From Planctomycetota bacterium (lineage in GTDB: Bacteria > Planctomycetota > PLA2 > JAEUHO01): 34,288 nt of DNA. Within the stretch, counting starts at the first letter, position 1, and each line of letters begins with the position of its first letter. The notes under the pieces are model-generated. The model did not search any database. It saw only the letters and a program-made list of their open reading frames with translations, and was not told the DNA's origin. The translations under genes were made by a program, and so were the position numbers. Below are positions 8,211 through 16,075 of the stretch, in pieces. The DNA lies in contig JAJDEN010000047.1 in NCBI GenBank assembly GCA_029259775.1, forward strand, positions 1-34,288, read 5' to 3'.

Positions 8211-9841
8211 CGGCTGTTCTCCTGGCTGTTGAGGGCCCAGTCGTACTCAAGGAACGATTCCTCGGGCCGCGTGCCGCCTTCGATGGCCGCACGCAGATCC
8301 GCGGAGTACTCCGCGGCGAAGTCGAGTACCGATCCGGCTACCTGCTCGAAATCGCCGCCGTACCAGTCGTAGAGTTTCGTGAGCTGCACGTGGCCTGCAC
8401 CGGCCTCGTACTGGAACCAACGAGCATGGGTGTGTACGTAGACCGATTGAGATTGCAGCTGTGCATCAAGGCGATCGGCCGCGTAGGCCTCGTTTCGAAG
8501 CGGCGGACACCCGACGGCGGCACAGACGAGGGCAAAGTGGATCCGGGGTTCCTTGAAGTTCGGCCGGACCTGCTCGTGTTCGATTTGGTTCAAGCTGTAG
8601 GTCTTGCCCCCGAGAACCCAGCGGACGTCGTCCCAGCGCCGGTCAGCGGGGATGTCTTGGATCGATGCCAGGGGCCGGTTGTCCAAGATGAGCCGCAGCG
8701 TGAAGGCGTTGTACGAATTGAGAAGCAGCGCGAGGCGTTCGTCACGCCCGAGGTCATCGAGCGCCGCCGCGGCGACCCCGCTCAGGTACTCGTCCAGCAG
8801 CTTGCTCTCCTTCGCCAAGCCGTCGTAGTCGACGAATCCGGCGCTGTCCACGTGCCGACCCAACAGGCCGTCGAACGCACTGTGGTCGAAGCGCGCCGTC
8901 CCGGTCGCGTCGGCGAAACGCTCTTGCAGCTTGGCCGGCGGAGGACCGAAAAGATAGGCGAGTCGCGGGCCGAGGGATGAGGCATAGAGCGCCGATCCGA
9001 GGAGCAGAAGCGCGAGCAGGGCGGGCACCACGGTCGCCAGCGTCTTGCGCCTGGGTGCAGCCGGGATCGCCGCGGGCTCCGGGGCGGCGGGCGCCGCTGC
9101 TACATCCGCCTCGCCGTCGCGCATCGCCCGACGCGCGAGACGCGTGACGTAGATGGTCACCGCGGCCGTGGCCACGAGCCCGGCTGCGAGCAGCGCCCAT
9201 TCGCCGGGTGAGCGACCGCTGTCGCCGCCCGCTGCCTCGAGACCCGCGCGGCCTGCGTGGCCGAGATACACGTAGAGGAAGGTGCCGGGCAGCATGGCCA
9301 GCCAGCTCGCCAGTACGTAGGGCACGAAGCGGATGGCAGTCAGGCCGTAGAGGTAGTTGCCAATGCTGAACGGGACCGCCGGGGATAGACGCAGCAGCGC
9401 CACGACACGCCATCCGCCTTGCCCGATGGCGCGGTCAATCGCCGCGAAGCGCGGTGATTCTCCCGCGCGACGCACGACGGCGTCGCGAGCGAGGTGACGC
9501 GCGATCAGGAACGCGAGCGCGGCCGCCAGAGTGGATGCCACCGAGACGATCAGTGTGCCTTGTACGAGCCCGAAGACCGCTCCGGCTGCCAGCGTCAGGG
9601 CAGCACCGGGGACGAAGAGCAACGCTGCCAGGAGGTAGGCGAGTCCGAAGACGACGATGCCCCACGACCCCATGTGGTCGATCCGCGCCGAGAGTGCCTC
9701 GATCAGCCGGCCGATGGGAAGGAGACGGACGAGCCAAGTCAAGCTCCCGACGATCGTGCCGTAGGACAGCAGCCGCATCCAACGCGCCGCGGCACCGCCG
9801 GTGGGGTGGACGTCCGGGCTTGTCTGGAGGGAACTCGACAT
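8207..9841 (-). CDS. TVP38/TMEM64 (VTT) membrane domain fused to a DUF547 domain
   Basis: A 544-residue two-domain protein. Residues about 55-200 form a VTT/SNARE-associated (TVP38/DedA-like) membrane domain with FVPGAALTLAAGAVFG and the RLSPAVPFSIGNYLYGLT loop. Further hydrophobic helices lie at about 212-232 and 266-290, separated by an Ala/Pro-rich linker. Residues about 320-500 are a DUF547 domain with ALLLNSYNAFTLRLIL and the conserved His435, Cys440 and Cys445 in HFALVCAAVGCPPL. The chosen ATG has AGAGG upstream; the open frame extends 25 codons further without that support. It follows arsS by 67 bases and overlaps the FAD oxidoreductase by four. VTT proteins are lipid scramblase or transporter-like; DUF547 has no agreed reaction. 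The pair with the oxidoreductase suggests a membrane redox or export step. Confidence 0.87.
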   Translation of the reverse strand: MSSSLQTSPDVHPTGGAAARWMRLLSYGTIVGSLTWLVRLLPIGRLIEALSARIDHMGSWGIVVFGLAYLLAALLFVPGAALTLAAGAVFGLVQGTLIVSVASTLAAALAFLIARHLARDAVVRRAGESPRFAAIDRAIGQGGWRVVALLRLSPAVPFSIGNYLYGLTAIRFVPYVLASWLAMLPGTFLYVYLGHAGRAGLEAAGGDSGRSPGEWALLAAGLVATAAVTIYVTRLARRAMRDGEADVAAAPAAPEPAAIPAAPRRKTLATVVPALLALLLLGSALYASSLGPRLAYLFGPPPAKLQERFADATGTARFDHSAFDGLLGRHVDSAGFVDYDGLAKESKLLDEYLSGVAAAALDDLGRDERLALLLNSYNAFTLRLILDNRPLASIQDIPADRRWDDVRWVLGGKTYSLNQIEHEQVRPNFKEPRIHFALVCAAVGCPPLRNEAYAADRLDAQLQSQSVYVHTHARWFQYEAGAGHVQLTKLYDWYGGDFEQVAGSVLDFAAEYSADLRAAIEGGTRPEESFLEYDWALNSQENSR

Positions 9842-9908
9842 GGCTGGCCTCTTGACCGCGGGGAAGTCCGCTGCGGGGACGGGACGATGCCCGCCATGAG
9901 TGAGTCGC

Positions 9909-10910
9909 TTAGGCAAGGGAACCCTTGCATGAAGATCCGGACCCGGCGGTGCACCCGAAGCAGTGCGGGCCGGTACCGATGCGCCGAACGAGGAAGGTCG
10001 CCGGATCGAAGTCGCGGATGTGACCCGCCGACGCCTGGGCCTTCAGGTTCAGGGCAAAGTTGAAGTCGCAGTCGTACAGTGAGCCGTCCCACCCCACGTG
10101 CGCCTGGTGGCGGCACATCAGTCCTTCCAGGGTCGTCGCATTGAAGGCGTCCCTGAGGAGGTGGTCGTAGGTCTCGAAGCGCCCGGCCTTCTCCAAGTCC
10201 CGACGGAAGCGTCCGATGGGCATGTTGGCGATCGCGTACAGGCGATGAAAGCGGATGCCGAAGCGTTCTGCCAACTCGCGCCGATAGGCCACCTCGAGGT
10301 CGCGCTGGTCGGGCGGGAGGTGGGCGCCGCCCGGGTTGTAGATCAGGTCCAGTTGGAGGCGCTCGTCCGTTCCGTAGCCCAGGGCGTTCAGGCCCTGCAG
10401 CACCGCGATGCTCTCGTGGTAGACATGCAGGCCCCGCTGCTTCTCGACGTTCTCCTCGAGATAGCACGGCAGCGAAGCCACGACGTGCAGGCCCAACTCC
10501 GCGAAGACTTCAGGTACGTCCTCCATGCCGGGCAGGGTGAGGACGGTCAGATTCGAGCGCACGATCACGTGCAGCCCCTGCGTGGTGGCGGCTCTCACGA
10601 ACCAGCGGAAGTGGGGGTGCAGTTCCGGGGCACCGCCCGTGACATCGAGGGTTCCCGCGCCGGACCGCTGCGCAGCCTCCAGCACAAGCGCCATCGTTTC
10701 CCTGCTCATCTCCTCGCGTCGAGCCGGAGAGGACTCGACGTGGCAGTGGTGGCACGCGAGGTTGCAGCGCAGTCCGATGTTCACCTGGAAGGTGTCCAGG
10801 GTCAGCCCGCCGAGGCTGGCCCCCGTCTCCGCGCGGACGCGATCGTCGAACGTGTCCGTGCCTGTGGCAACGGGACGCTGTCGTCGTAGCTCGAATACTT
10901 CCGGTGTCAT
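9909..10910 (-). CDS. arsS: Arsenosugar biosynthesis radical SAM protein ArsS
   Basis: A 333-residue radical SAM enzyme. The 4Fe-4S motif is C-x3-C-x2-C (Cys49, Cys53, Cys56 in RCNLACHHC). VTGGAPELHPHFRWFV, IYNPGGAHLPPDQ and the C-terminal Cys-rich block ending in HCFGCTAGSGSSCKG are marks of the ArsS family, formerly the rSAM/selenodomain proteins. ArsS joins the 5'-deoxyadenosyl group of SAM to dimethylarsenite, an early step in arsenosugar synthesis. All positions are Cys; there is no in-frame TGA needing selenocysteine. Two starts are possible: ATG at 10916 overlaps the PiT stop (ATGA), but ATG at 10910 has GGGAG at a proper seven-base spacing. Together with arsM it is the strongest functional clue in the cluster. 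Confidence 0.9.
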   Translation of the reverse strand: MTPEVFELRRQRPVATGTDTFDDRVRAETGASLGGLTLDTFQVNIGLRCNLACHHCHVESSPARREEMSRETMALVLEAAQRSGAGTLDVTGGAPELHPHFRWFVRAATTQGLHVIVRSNLTVLTLPGMEDVPEVFAELGLHVVASLPCYLEENVEKQRGLHVYHESIAVLQGLNALGYGTDERLQLDLIYNPGGAHLPPDQRDLEVAYRRELAERFGIRFHRLYAIANMPIGRFRRDLEKAGRFETYDHLLRDAFNATTLEGLMCRHQAHVGWDGSLYDCDFNFALNLKAQASAGHIRDFDPATFLVRRIGTGPHCFGCTAGSGSSCKGSLA

Positions 10911-10912
10911 CG

Positions 10913-12055
10913 TCATGCTCCCGTTTCGAGAAAACGGACGACGGCGTAGGTGCCGGCGCCGAGCGCGGCTGCGAAGGGCAGCGTGGTGACCCACGTCGTG
11001 AGGATGCGCACGATCGTTCCGCGCTCTGCCTGCCGCTTCACGGCACCGATCCCGAAGATCGAGGAACACGAAACGTGCGTGGTGGAAACCGGGAGGCCGA
11101 GCCTCGACGCCCACAGCACGAGTCCCGCTGTGACGAGGTTGGCCGTGAGTCCGGATTGCGTTCCGAGCGGGGTGATGCGGCGGCTCATGGTCTGCGCCAC
11201 GCGCCGGCCCCCTACGAAGCCGCCCGCCACGACGATCACGGTCACCAGGGCCAATGTGCCCGCGCTCCCCAGGCTCCCGATCGCGCCTGTGGTCAATAGG
11301 ACAGCCGCGATCTTGGGCGTGTCGTTGAGCGAGCGGGCGAAGCAGACGGCTCCGCCGCTCAGTCCATGGGCGACGCTCGCCATGGCACGGCCGTCCAGCC
11401 GTCGGTACCCGTGCTCGGCGTGCACCGCACACTCCGCTGCATTGCCGACGCGCAACGAGAGCGTGGCCGGGACCGAGGCTTGAACGAATGCCAGGGCACC
11501 ACCGCCCCCCGAGACTGCCTGCGGCGCGGCCACGCCTACGCACAGGCACGTCGAGCTCTTGGCAGGCATGCGCCGGCGTACCAGGCGTACGGCCGCGAAG
11601 AGCCCGGCCGCCAAGCCCATGGCGAGAAGGGGGCTCAGCAGCATGGGGCCCAGGAACAGGGCGCCGATCCGATCGAAACGAATCCGGGCGGGGTCCACCA
11701 CCAGGACAACGCCCATGAGCGATCCCATCAAGGCGTGGGTCGTGGAGGTGGGCATGCCGACGATGCTCGCAAGAAGCACGGTGCCGCCGGCCGCCGCCAG
11801 CATGGCGGCGAGCATCGCCGGGTCCAGCGCGCCTCCATGCAGAATCGCCGCTCCGCTGAACGTCTTCACCAACTGCCCCGCGAGGAGGACCGAGACCAAG
11901 CCGCCCGCGAGGGTCGCGATGCCTGCCCAGGAGAGGGCCGCTCGGTAGCTGAGCGCACCGCTCCCATGCAACGTGGCGACACCCTTGAAGTTGTCGTTGG
12001 CGCCGTTGCTCCAAGCGAGCAGCAGCGTCCCGCCGATGAGCAGGCCTACGGTCAC
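10913..12055 (-). CDS. PiT-family inorganic phosphate (possibly arsenate) permease
   Basis: A 380-residue membrane protein with about ten helices in two inverted repeats. The first repeat has WSNGANDNFKGVAT, the second SLNDTPKIAAVL (the PiT signature region), and each half is completed by a PTSTTHALMGS / PVSTTHVSCSS motif. PiT proteins symport metal-phosphate or phosphate with protons or Na+ and in general do not exclude arsenate. An in-frame ATG far upstream would overlap arsM; the GTG at 12055 with GGGGAG eight bases ahead is the better start and leaves 34 bases to arsM. Lying between arsM and arsS, it may supply the arsenic substrate or restore phosphate uptake under arsenate stress; the first is inference. 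Confidence 0.87.
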   Translation of the reverse strand: MTVGLLIGGTLLLAWSNGANDNFKGVATLHGSGALSYRAALSWAGIATLAGGLVSVLLAGQLVKTFSGAAILHGGALDPAMLAAMLAAAGGTVLLASIVGMPTSTTHALMGSLMGVVLVVDPARIRFDRIGALFLGPMLLSPLLAMGLAAGLFAAVRLVRRRMPAKSSTCLCVGVAAPQAVSGGGGALAFVQASVPATLSLRVGNAAECAVHAEHGYRRLDGRAMASVAHGLSGGAVCFARSLNDTPKIAAVLLTTGAIGSLGSAGTLALVTVIVVAGGFVGGRRVAQTMSRRITPLGTQSGLTANLVTAGLVLWASRLGLPVSTTHVSCSSIFGIGAVKRQAERGTIVRILTTWVTTLPFAAALGAGTYAVVRFLETGA

Positions 12056-12089
12056 GGTAAGAACTCCCCGGGGGCGTGGCGCATGGCGA

Positions 12090-13286
12090 TCAGCAGCATT
12101 CGTTGGCGTCCGTCGAGCAAGACGGACCATCCGACGTACGCGTTGCGTGGTAGTCGGCGCCCTTGGTCTCTTGGGGTGAACGAATCGGCGAGGCGCGACG
12201 CGCGTACGGCAGCGCTTCTTGGTGCGGCACCTCCTCGCGCGGCGGCACACGGAACGTGTCCTTGCCGAACGGCCCGCGCGGGTTCGTCAGGAGCCGGAAT
12301 GTCTTGCTGCAAACTGCGGTGCGCTGCCCGCGCACGAAGGCATGGCCTTCGTCGTCCGACACCTGGCTCCAGGGGCCGCGATAGATCAGCGCCTGGTTGC
12401 GCTCCAAACACGGTTCCGCGCTGCCCTTAAACGCCCGCACGGTGACGGAGCGGTACTCGATCCCATCGATGATTTGCCAGGGCTCTTCCGCGCGCGCGAC
12501 GAGTTCGATGCCGTGGAAACCGGCCTCGGCGAACGCTTCGAGGAACGCGTCTTCGCGATACACGCCGGAGATGCACCCGGACCAGAGGGTCGGGTCGGCG
12601 AGGATCGCCGGGGTCGGATCCTCGTCACACACGATGTCCGAGATCACGGCGCGCCCGCCCTCTCCAAGGACGCGGTACATTTCGCGAAACAGCTGCGCCT
12701 TCTCTTCCGGCCGCACGAGGTTGAGCACGCGGTTCGAGACGATGACGTCCACGGATCCGTCGGCGACCACCGGTTGCGAGCGGCGCAGTGCAGCGCAGTG
12801 GGTTTCGTAGGCCGACACGTCCTCGCTCGGACGAAGCGGATGCTCCGCAAGCCACGCGTCGGCTACGTCGAGGTCCAAGGCCATGTCCTCAATGCGGGCT
12901 TTGTGGAACGAGACGTTGGCGTACCCGAGCCGTTCCGCCATGCCGTCTTGGTGACGGCGGGCCAGCGCGAGCATCTCGTCGTTCACGTCGAGCCCGTAGA
13001 CGCGCCCCTCCGCGTCGACCTTCTGCGCCATGACATAGCAGGCCTTGCCCGACCCGGAACAGAGGTCGAGGACCGTTTCGCCCGCCTCGACCCAGGCGGA
13101 GGGGTCCCCACAGCCATAGTCGGTCTCAACGATCTCGCGCGGCAGGAGGGCGAGAAGATCGGGGTCATGGGGCGTAGTGGGGCAGCAGAGCTCAGCCTCC
13201 ACAGCCTGCGCCGCGGCCGCGTAGCGGCGGCGGACCTCGCTCTCGAGATGCTCAGTTTGCGACGTCTCGGTGGCGCTTCGGGGCAT
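12090..13286 (-). CDS. arsM: ArsM-type arsenite S-adenosylmethionine methyltransferase
   Basis: A 398-residue class I methyltransferase. The SAM loop is VLDLCSGSGKACYVMAQ (about 72-88) with acidic GLDVNDEML after strand 2. Cysteines sit where ArsM enzymes bind As(III): Cys34/Cys35, Cys59 in DYGCGDP, Cys220 in DIVCDEDPTP and Cys238 in WSGCISG. A C-terminal extension ends in a Cys-Cys pair (residues 397-398) that could also hold arsenic. ArsM adds methyl groups to trivalent arsenic to form mono-, di- and trimethyl species; dimethylarsenite would feed ArsS. GGAGG seven bases before the ATG supports the start. It heads the arsM-PiT-arsS cluster. No ArsR-type regulator is nearby. Confidence 0.88.
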   Translation of the reverse strand: MPRSATETSQTEHLESEVRRRYAAAAQAVEAELCCPTTPHDPDLLALLPREIVETDYGCGDPSAWVEAGETVLDLCSGSGKACYVMAQKVDAEGRVYGLDVNDEMLALARRHQDGMAERLGYANVSFHKARIEDMALDLDVADAWLAEHPLRPSEDVSAYETHCAALRRSQPVVADGSVDVIVSNRVLNLVRPEEKAQLFREMYRVLGEGGRAVISDIVCDEDPTPAILADPTLWSGCISGVYREDAFLEAFAEAGFHGIELVARAEEPWQIIDGIEYRSVTVRAFKGSAEPCLERNQALIYRGPWSQVSDDEGHAFVRGQRTAVCSKTFRLLTNPRGPFGKDTFRVPPREEVPHQEALPYARRASPIRSPQETKGADYHATRTSDGPSCSTDANECC

Positions 13287-13628
13287 GGTTCAGCCTCCAG
13301 ACAAGTGGCGATGGTTCGTCCCAGGACGCATGCAGGCACTTGCTCTGCGACTTCACTTCGGCGGACCCGCTTGGAGGCAGGGAGCTGCTCGTACCCGGCA
13401 AACCGCGGCACCCGCCGAATCGGACGGGGGTTCGCATGCTTGGTCGCACGAAGGCCGCGGACCTTACGAGCCTTCCCACAGATTGGACGGGCCGACGGAT
13501 CTCGCTCGCGGCGTCGCCGTCGCGCGGGGCTTCCTGCCCCATCAGCCCGCCTACGAGCCAGCTACTCCGCGAGCCGATGCTCTCGGCCATGCCTTCAGCC
13601 GCTCGGAACGCAGTTCGTAGGCGGCCTG
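13287..13628. other. Intergenic region, no gene seen
   Basis: A 342-base gap between the DUF547 gene and arsM. Open frames exist on both strands but none resembles a known protein, and none has both a ribosome binding site and a sensible start. It presumably holds the promoter of the arsM operon and the end of the DUF547 transcript, but I could not find convincing -35/-10 boxes or an ArsR-type operator. Confidence 0.5.
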
Positions 13629-14474
13629 CTATCGGCGCTTCGTGTCGTTGAGCTGCCACGAGTAGGGCTCCGACTGCAGGCGGGCGCCGGCGATCCAGGC
13701 GGTGTCACCCCCCGCGGACGTCGGATCGGCGAAGCGCGCCACGTACCCCGGTACGCCGCCCGCATCCCGGACGAAGTCGCTCTTGAACCAGTCGAAGATC
13801 TTTGAGAGACGCAGCGTGTTCGTCCGGCGGTTCAGTCGGTTGCGCCGCGGGTCGTTTACGAAGCGGCGCATGACCGAGTCCAATTGGTCCTCGAGCCGAT
13901 CGGCAACGAAGGCTTCGTCCAGCAGCGGCGGACAACTCCGGGATGCGCAATTGATGGCCGCATGCACACGCGCGTCGGTGAACTGCTTGCGCAGGATCCC
14001 GTGCTCGATGTCGTTAAGCGAGAGCAACGTGGCTCGTCCGGACGGGTGGAGGGCGTGCAAGGGAACGAACGGCTTGTCAAAGACGCTTCCAAACGGCTTG
14101 TCGCCCAGGTCCTTGATGCTCGCGACGGGGTAGTTCTCGACGATCAGCCGCACGGTGTAGGCGTTGTAGGCGTTGATCCAGAACGCGAACTTCTGCTCCC
14201 GGGTCCAGGTGCCGAGTTCGGCCGTAGTGACGCCCTGAAGGCCGACCAGATACCGGTCGAACGCCTGGCGTTCCTTCGCGATGCGGGCGTAGTCCGTGCC
14301 CTCCGGGGTGACGCTCTGCGAGAGCAGGGCCGTCCACAGTGCGTGCGTATGATCAAAGGGCGCAAGCCCCTGGCTGTTCGGCTTTCCCACGTCGAGGGAG
14401 AAGTCGCCCCCGGAGGCGCATGAGGAAGCGAAGGCACCGACGGAGATCAGCGCGAGTGCGATACGAAGGCGCAT
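13629..14474 (-). CDS. Exported DUF547 domain protein
   Basis: A 281-residue protein with an N-terminal export signal (MRLRIALALISVGAFASSC). Cys19 could be a lipid-attachment site, but the lipobox is weak (ASSC). The DUF547 domain covers about residues 45-240, with FAFWINAYNAYTVRLIV and His171, Cys176 and Cys181 in HAAINCASRSCPPLL, the same pattern as in the TVP38-DUF547 fusion 4 kb away. GGGAG six bases before the ATG sets the start; the open frame upstream lacks this. It is the first gene of the minus-strand run, 342 bases before arsM, and may be transcribed separately. The function of DUF547 is unknown. Confidence 0.82.
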   Translation of the reverse strand: MRLRIALALISVGAFASSCASGGDFSLDVGKPNSQGLAPFDHTHALWTALLSQSVTPEGTDYARIAKERQAFDRYLVGLQGVTTAELGTWTREQKFAFWINAYNAYTVRLIVENYPVASIKDLGDKPFGSVFDKPFVPLHALHPSGRATLLSLNDIEHGILRKQFTDARVHAAINCASRSCPPLLDEAFVADRLEDQLDSVMRRFVNDPRRNRLNRRTNTLRLSKIFDWFKSDFVRDAGGVPGYVARFADPTSAGGDTAWIAGARLQSEPYSWQLNDTKRR

Positions 14475-14683
14475 GGAGGACTCCCACGAAGTGCGGTCCC
14501 GGGCGGACCATTGTGTGGTTGAGGCTCCTGGGCGCCGCGCGCTTGCACTCTTCTCGGAGAAAAGTTGACGACGCCTCCTCCTGTGCGCCAGGTCGCACCG
14601 AAGCGGCGGAGCGCACGGCCATTTCCCGGGTGAACTGCTTGCGCTGCCCTTGCTCCTCTTGGTCGGTGTAGGGTGTGCGACCG

Positions 14684-15088
14684 ATGTCCTGGGCGGCTCC
14701 CCTTCTCGTATTGCCTGGCGTCGCGCTGTTGGTCCTTTCGACAAGCGCTCGCTACATGCGCGCCCATGACGAACTGCACGCCCTCGCCGAGCGCGCCGGC
14801 TCGGTTTCGCAGGTCATCCTCGTCCGGCTCTTGCAGAGGGGCAGGCTCTTCCGCAACGCGCTCGTCGCGCTCTACGTCGCCGCGGTCCTGCTGGCCCTTG
14901 CGGGCTTGGCCGGAGGCGCTGGGCTTTCGTCAATCGCCGCGGGTCTCTCCGGTGGCGGGATCCTTGCGCTCGTTGTCGGTTGTGTCCTGCTCGTGCGCGA
15001 AGCGGTCCTGTCATTCCATGTCTTGGAAGCTGAGGGTCGCGCGCTGAGCGCCCGCTCGGTCGCGGAATCCGAGGATCCGGGCGCATGA
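14684..15088 (+). CDS. DUF2721 family small membrane protein
   Basis: A 134-residue protein with one N-terminal and two C-terminal hydrophobic helices, separated by the basic amphipathic stretch VILVRLLQRGRLFRNALV, the arrangement of DUF2721 proteins. No biochemical role is known. A GTG three codons upstream (14675) is an alternative start. A TAGGGT sequence at 14669-14674 could be a -10 box giving a nearly leaderless message for the ATG. The stop overlaps the next start by four bases (ATGA). The gene is divergent from the DUF547 gene, with 209 bases between the two starts. Confidence 0.72.
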   Translation: MSWAAPLLVLPGVALLVLSTSARYMRAHDELHALAERAGSVSQVILVRLLQRGRLFRNALVALYVAAVLLALAGLAGGAGLSSIAAGLSGGGILALVVGCVLLVREAVLSFHVLEAEGRALSARSVAESEDPGA

Positions 15089-15840
15089 ACTGCGGAGCCC
15101 GGACAGCCAGTGTCGCGGGATCGGATGTTGCCGTTCCCTGCGTTAGCGTGGCCGCGATGCGCGAGGTCGATCGCGTTGCGGTCGAGGAGCTTGGCCTCGA
15201 CCTTCCACGCATGATGGAGAATGCTGGGCGTGCGCTTGCGGCCCTGGCGCGCCGTCGTTTTCTGGGCGGTGACGTGCGCGGGAAGCGCGTCCTGGTGCTG
15301 GCGGGGAGCGGGGGCAACGGGGGCGGTGCGATCACCGCGGGCCGGCGCCTGCTCGCATGGGGGGCCAGCGTGGATCTCCAGCTCGCCACCTCACCCGAGC
15401 GGATGACGCGGGTGAGCAGGGCGCAACTCGAGCTCTTTCTAGGGTTCGGGGGCATCCTCGCGCAGGGCAGCTGCGGCAAGCCCGACTTGGTGATCGACGG
15501 CATCCTCGGCTACAGCCAAGATGGTCCCCCGCGGGGCGAGGCCGCCCGGTTCGCGGAACGGGCCGCCGCGCACGCCGCGCCCATCCTCGCGCTTGACCTG
15601 CCGACCGGGCTGGACGCGACCACCGGCGAGGCCTTCGAGCCCGGTGTCCGTCCGGTGGCGTCCCTCGCGCTGGGACTGCCAAAGTGCGGGCTGCTCCGGG
15701 CTCCACCGGATCGAGTCGGTGAGCTTTGGCTCGCCGATTTGTCCATTCCGCCGGGCGTCTATGCGCGCTGGGGCTTGGCCCCCCGACACGTCTTCGCGCA
15801 GGCAGATCTGGTACGGCTCAACGTCGCAGAGCTCGCTTGA
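15085..15840 (+). CDS. nnrE: NAD(P)H-hydrate epimerase
   Basis: A 251-residue YjeF_N-type protein that interconverts R- and S-NAD(P)HX, damaged nicotinamide cofactors, so that the dehydratase can repair them. Visible are SVAAMREVDR, MMENAGRALA, the nucleotide loop LAGSGGNGGGAITAGRRL, DGILGYSQDGPPRG and ALDLPTGLDATTGE. The C-terminal dehydratase domain of the bifunctional form is absent. An internal ATG at MREVDR would remove conserved residues, so the start in the ATGA overlap with the DUF2721 gene is preferred. Its 3' end overlaps the convergent anti-sigma gene by 23 bases. Confidence 0.87.
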   Translation: MNCGARTASVAGSDVAVPCVSVAAMREVDRVAVEELGLDLPRMMENAGRALAALARRRFLGGDVRGKRVLVLAGSGGNGGGAITAGRRLLAWGASVDLQLATSPERMTRVSRAQLELFLGFGGILAQGSCGKPDLVIDGILGYSQDGPPRGEAARFAERAAAHAAPILALDLPTGLDATTGEAFEPGVRPVASLALGLPKCGLLRAPPDRVGELWLADLSIPPGVYARWGLAPRHVFAQADLVRLNVAELA

Positions 15841-16075
15841 TCGCCTCACGCTTGCTTGGCGACAAGCGCTGCGGATCTTCTTCCGTCGAGTCGGCGGCCT
15901 CCGAACCCTTGCGCGGTCCGCGCAGAAGGCGTTCGAGGCCGCGGATCTGCTTGCTGAAGCGCCAACACGCGCTGCACATCATGAGATGCAAGCGCAGGCC
16001 GATTCGAGTGCGCAGCGGCAGCGGATGGTCCAAGCTCTCGGAAACGCGGCGCGTGGCATCAGCGCAGCTCAACAT
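15818..16075 (-). CDS. HC2-type zinc-finger anti-sigma factor
   Basis: An 85-residue soluble protein with H-x3-C-x2-C (His30, Cys34, Cys37 in HLMMCSAC), the zinc motif of ZAS-type anti-sigma factors, and a further Cys at position 4. It has no transmembrane helix, so it would act in the cytoplasm, as redox-responsive anti-sigma proteins do. Its ATG overlaps the sigma stop by seven bases, with AAGGA nine bases upstream, showing one operon. It probably holds the ECF sigma inactive until a signal, possibly thiol oxidation or zinc loss, releases it. Confidence 0.75.
   Translation of the reverse strand: MLSCADATRRVSESLDHPLPLRTRIGLRLHLMMCSACWRFSKQIRGLERLLRGPRKGSEAADSTEEDPQRLSPSKREAIKRALRR

Noticed and set aside
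9909..10910. ArsS as a selenoprotein
   Set aside because: Some members of this family use selenocysteine, but here all C-terminal positions are Cys and the frame ends in TAA, with no in-frame TGA.
9909..12014. The long N-terminal extension of the arsS frame across the PiT gene
   Set aside because: The extension is the PiT gene read out of frame; similarity to ArsS begins only at 10910-10916.
13252..13659. Possible genes in the DUF547-arsM gap (frames on both strands)
   Set aside because: No family resemblance, no ribosome binding site, and competing frames on both strands as expected from GC-rich noise.
12219..13805. A 528-codon plus-strand frame opposite arsM
   Set aside because: Antisense to arsM, no recognisable domain, no ribosome binding site.
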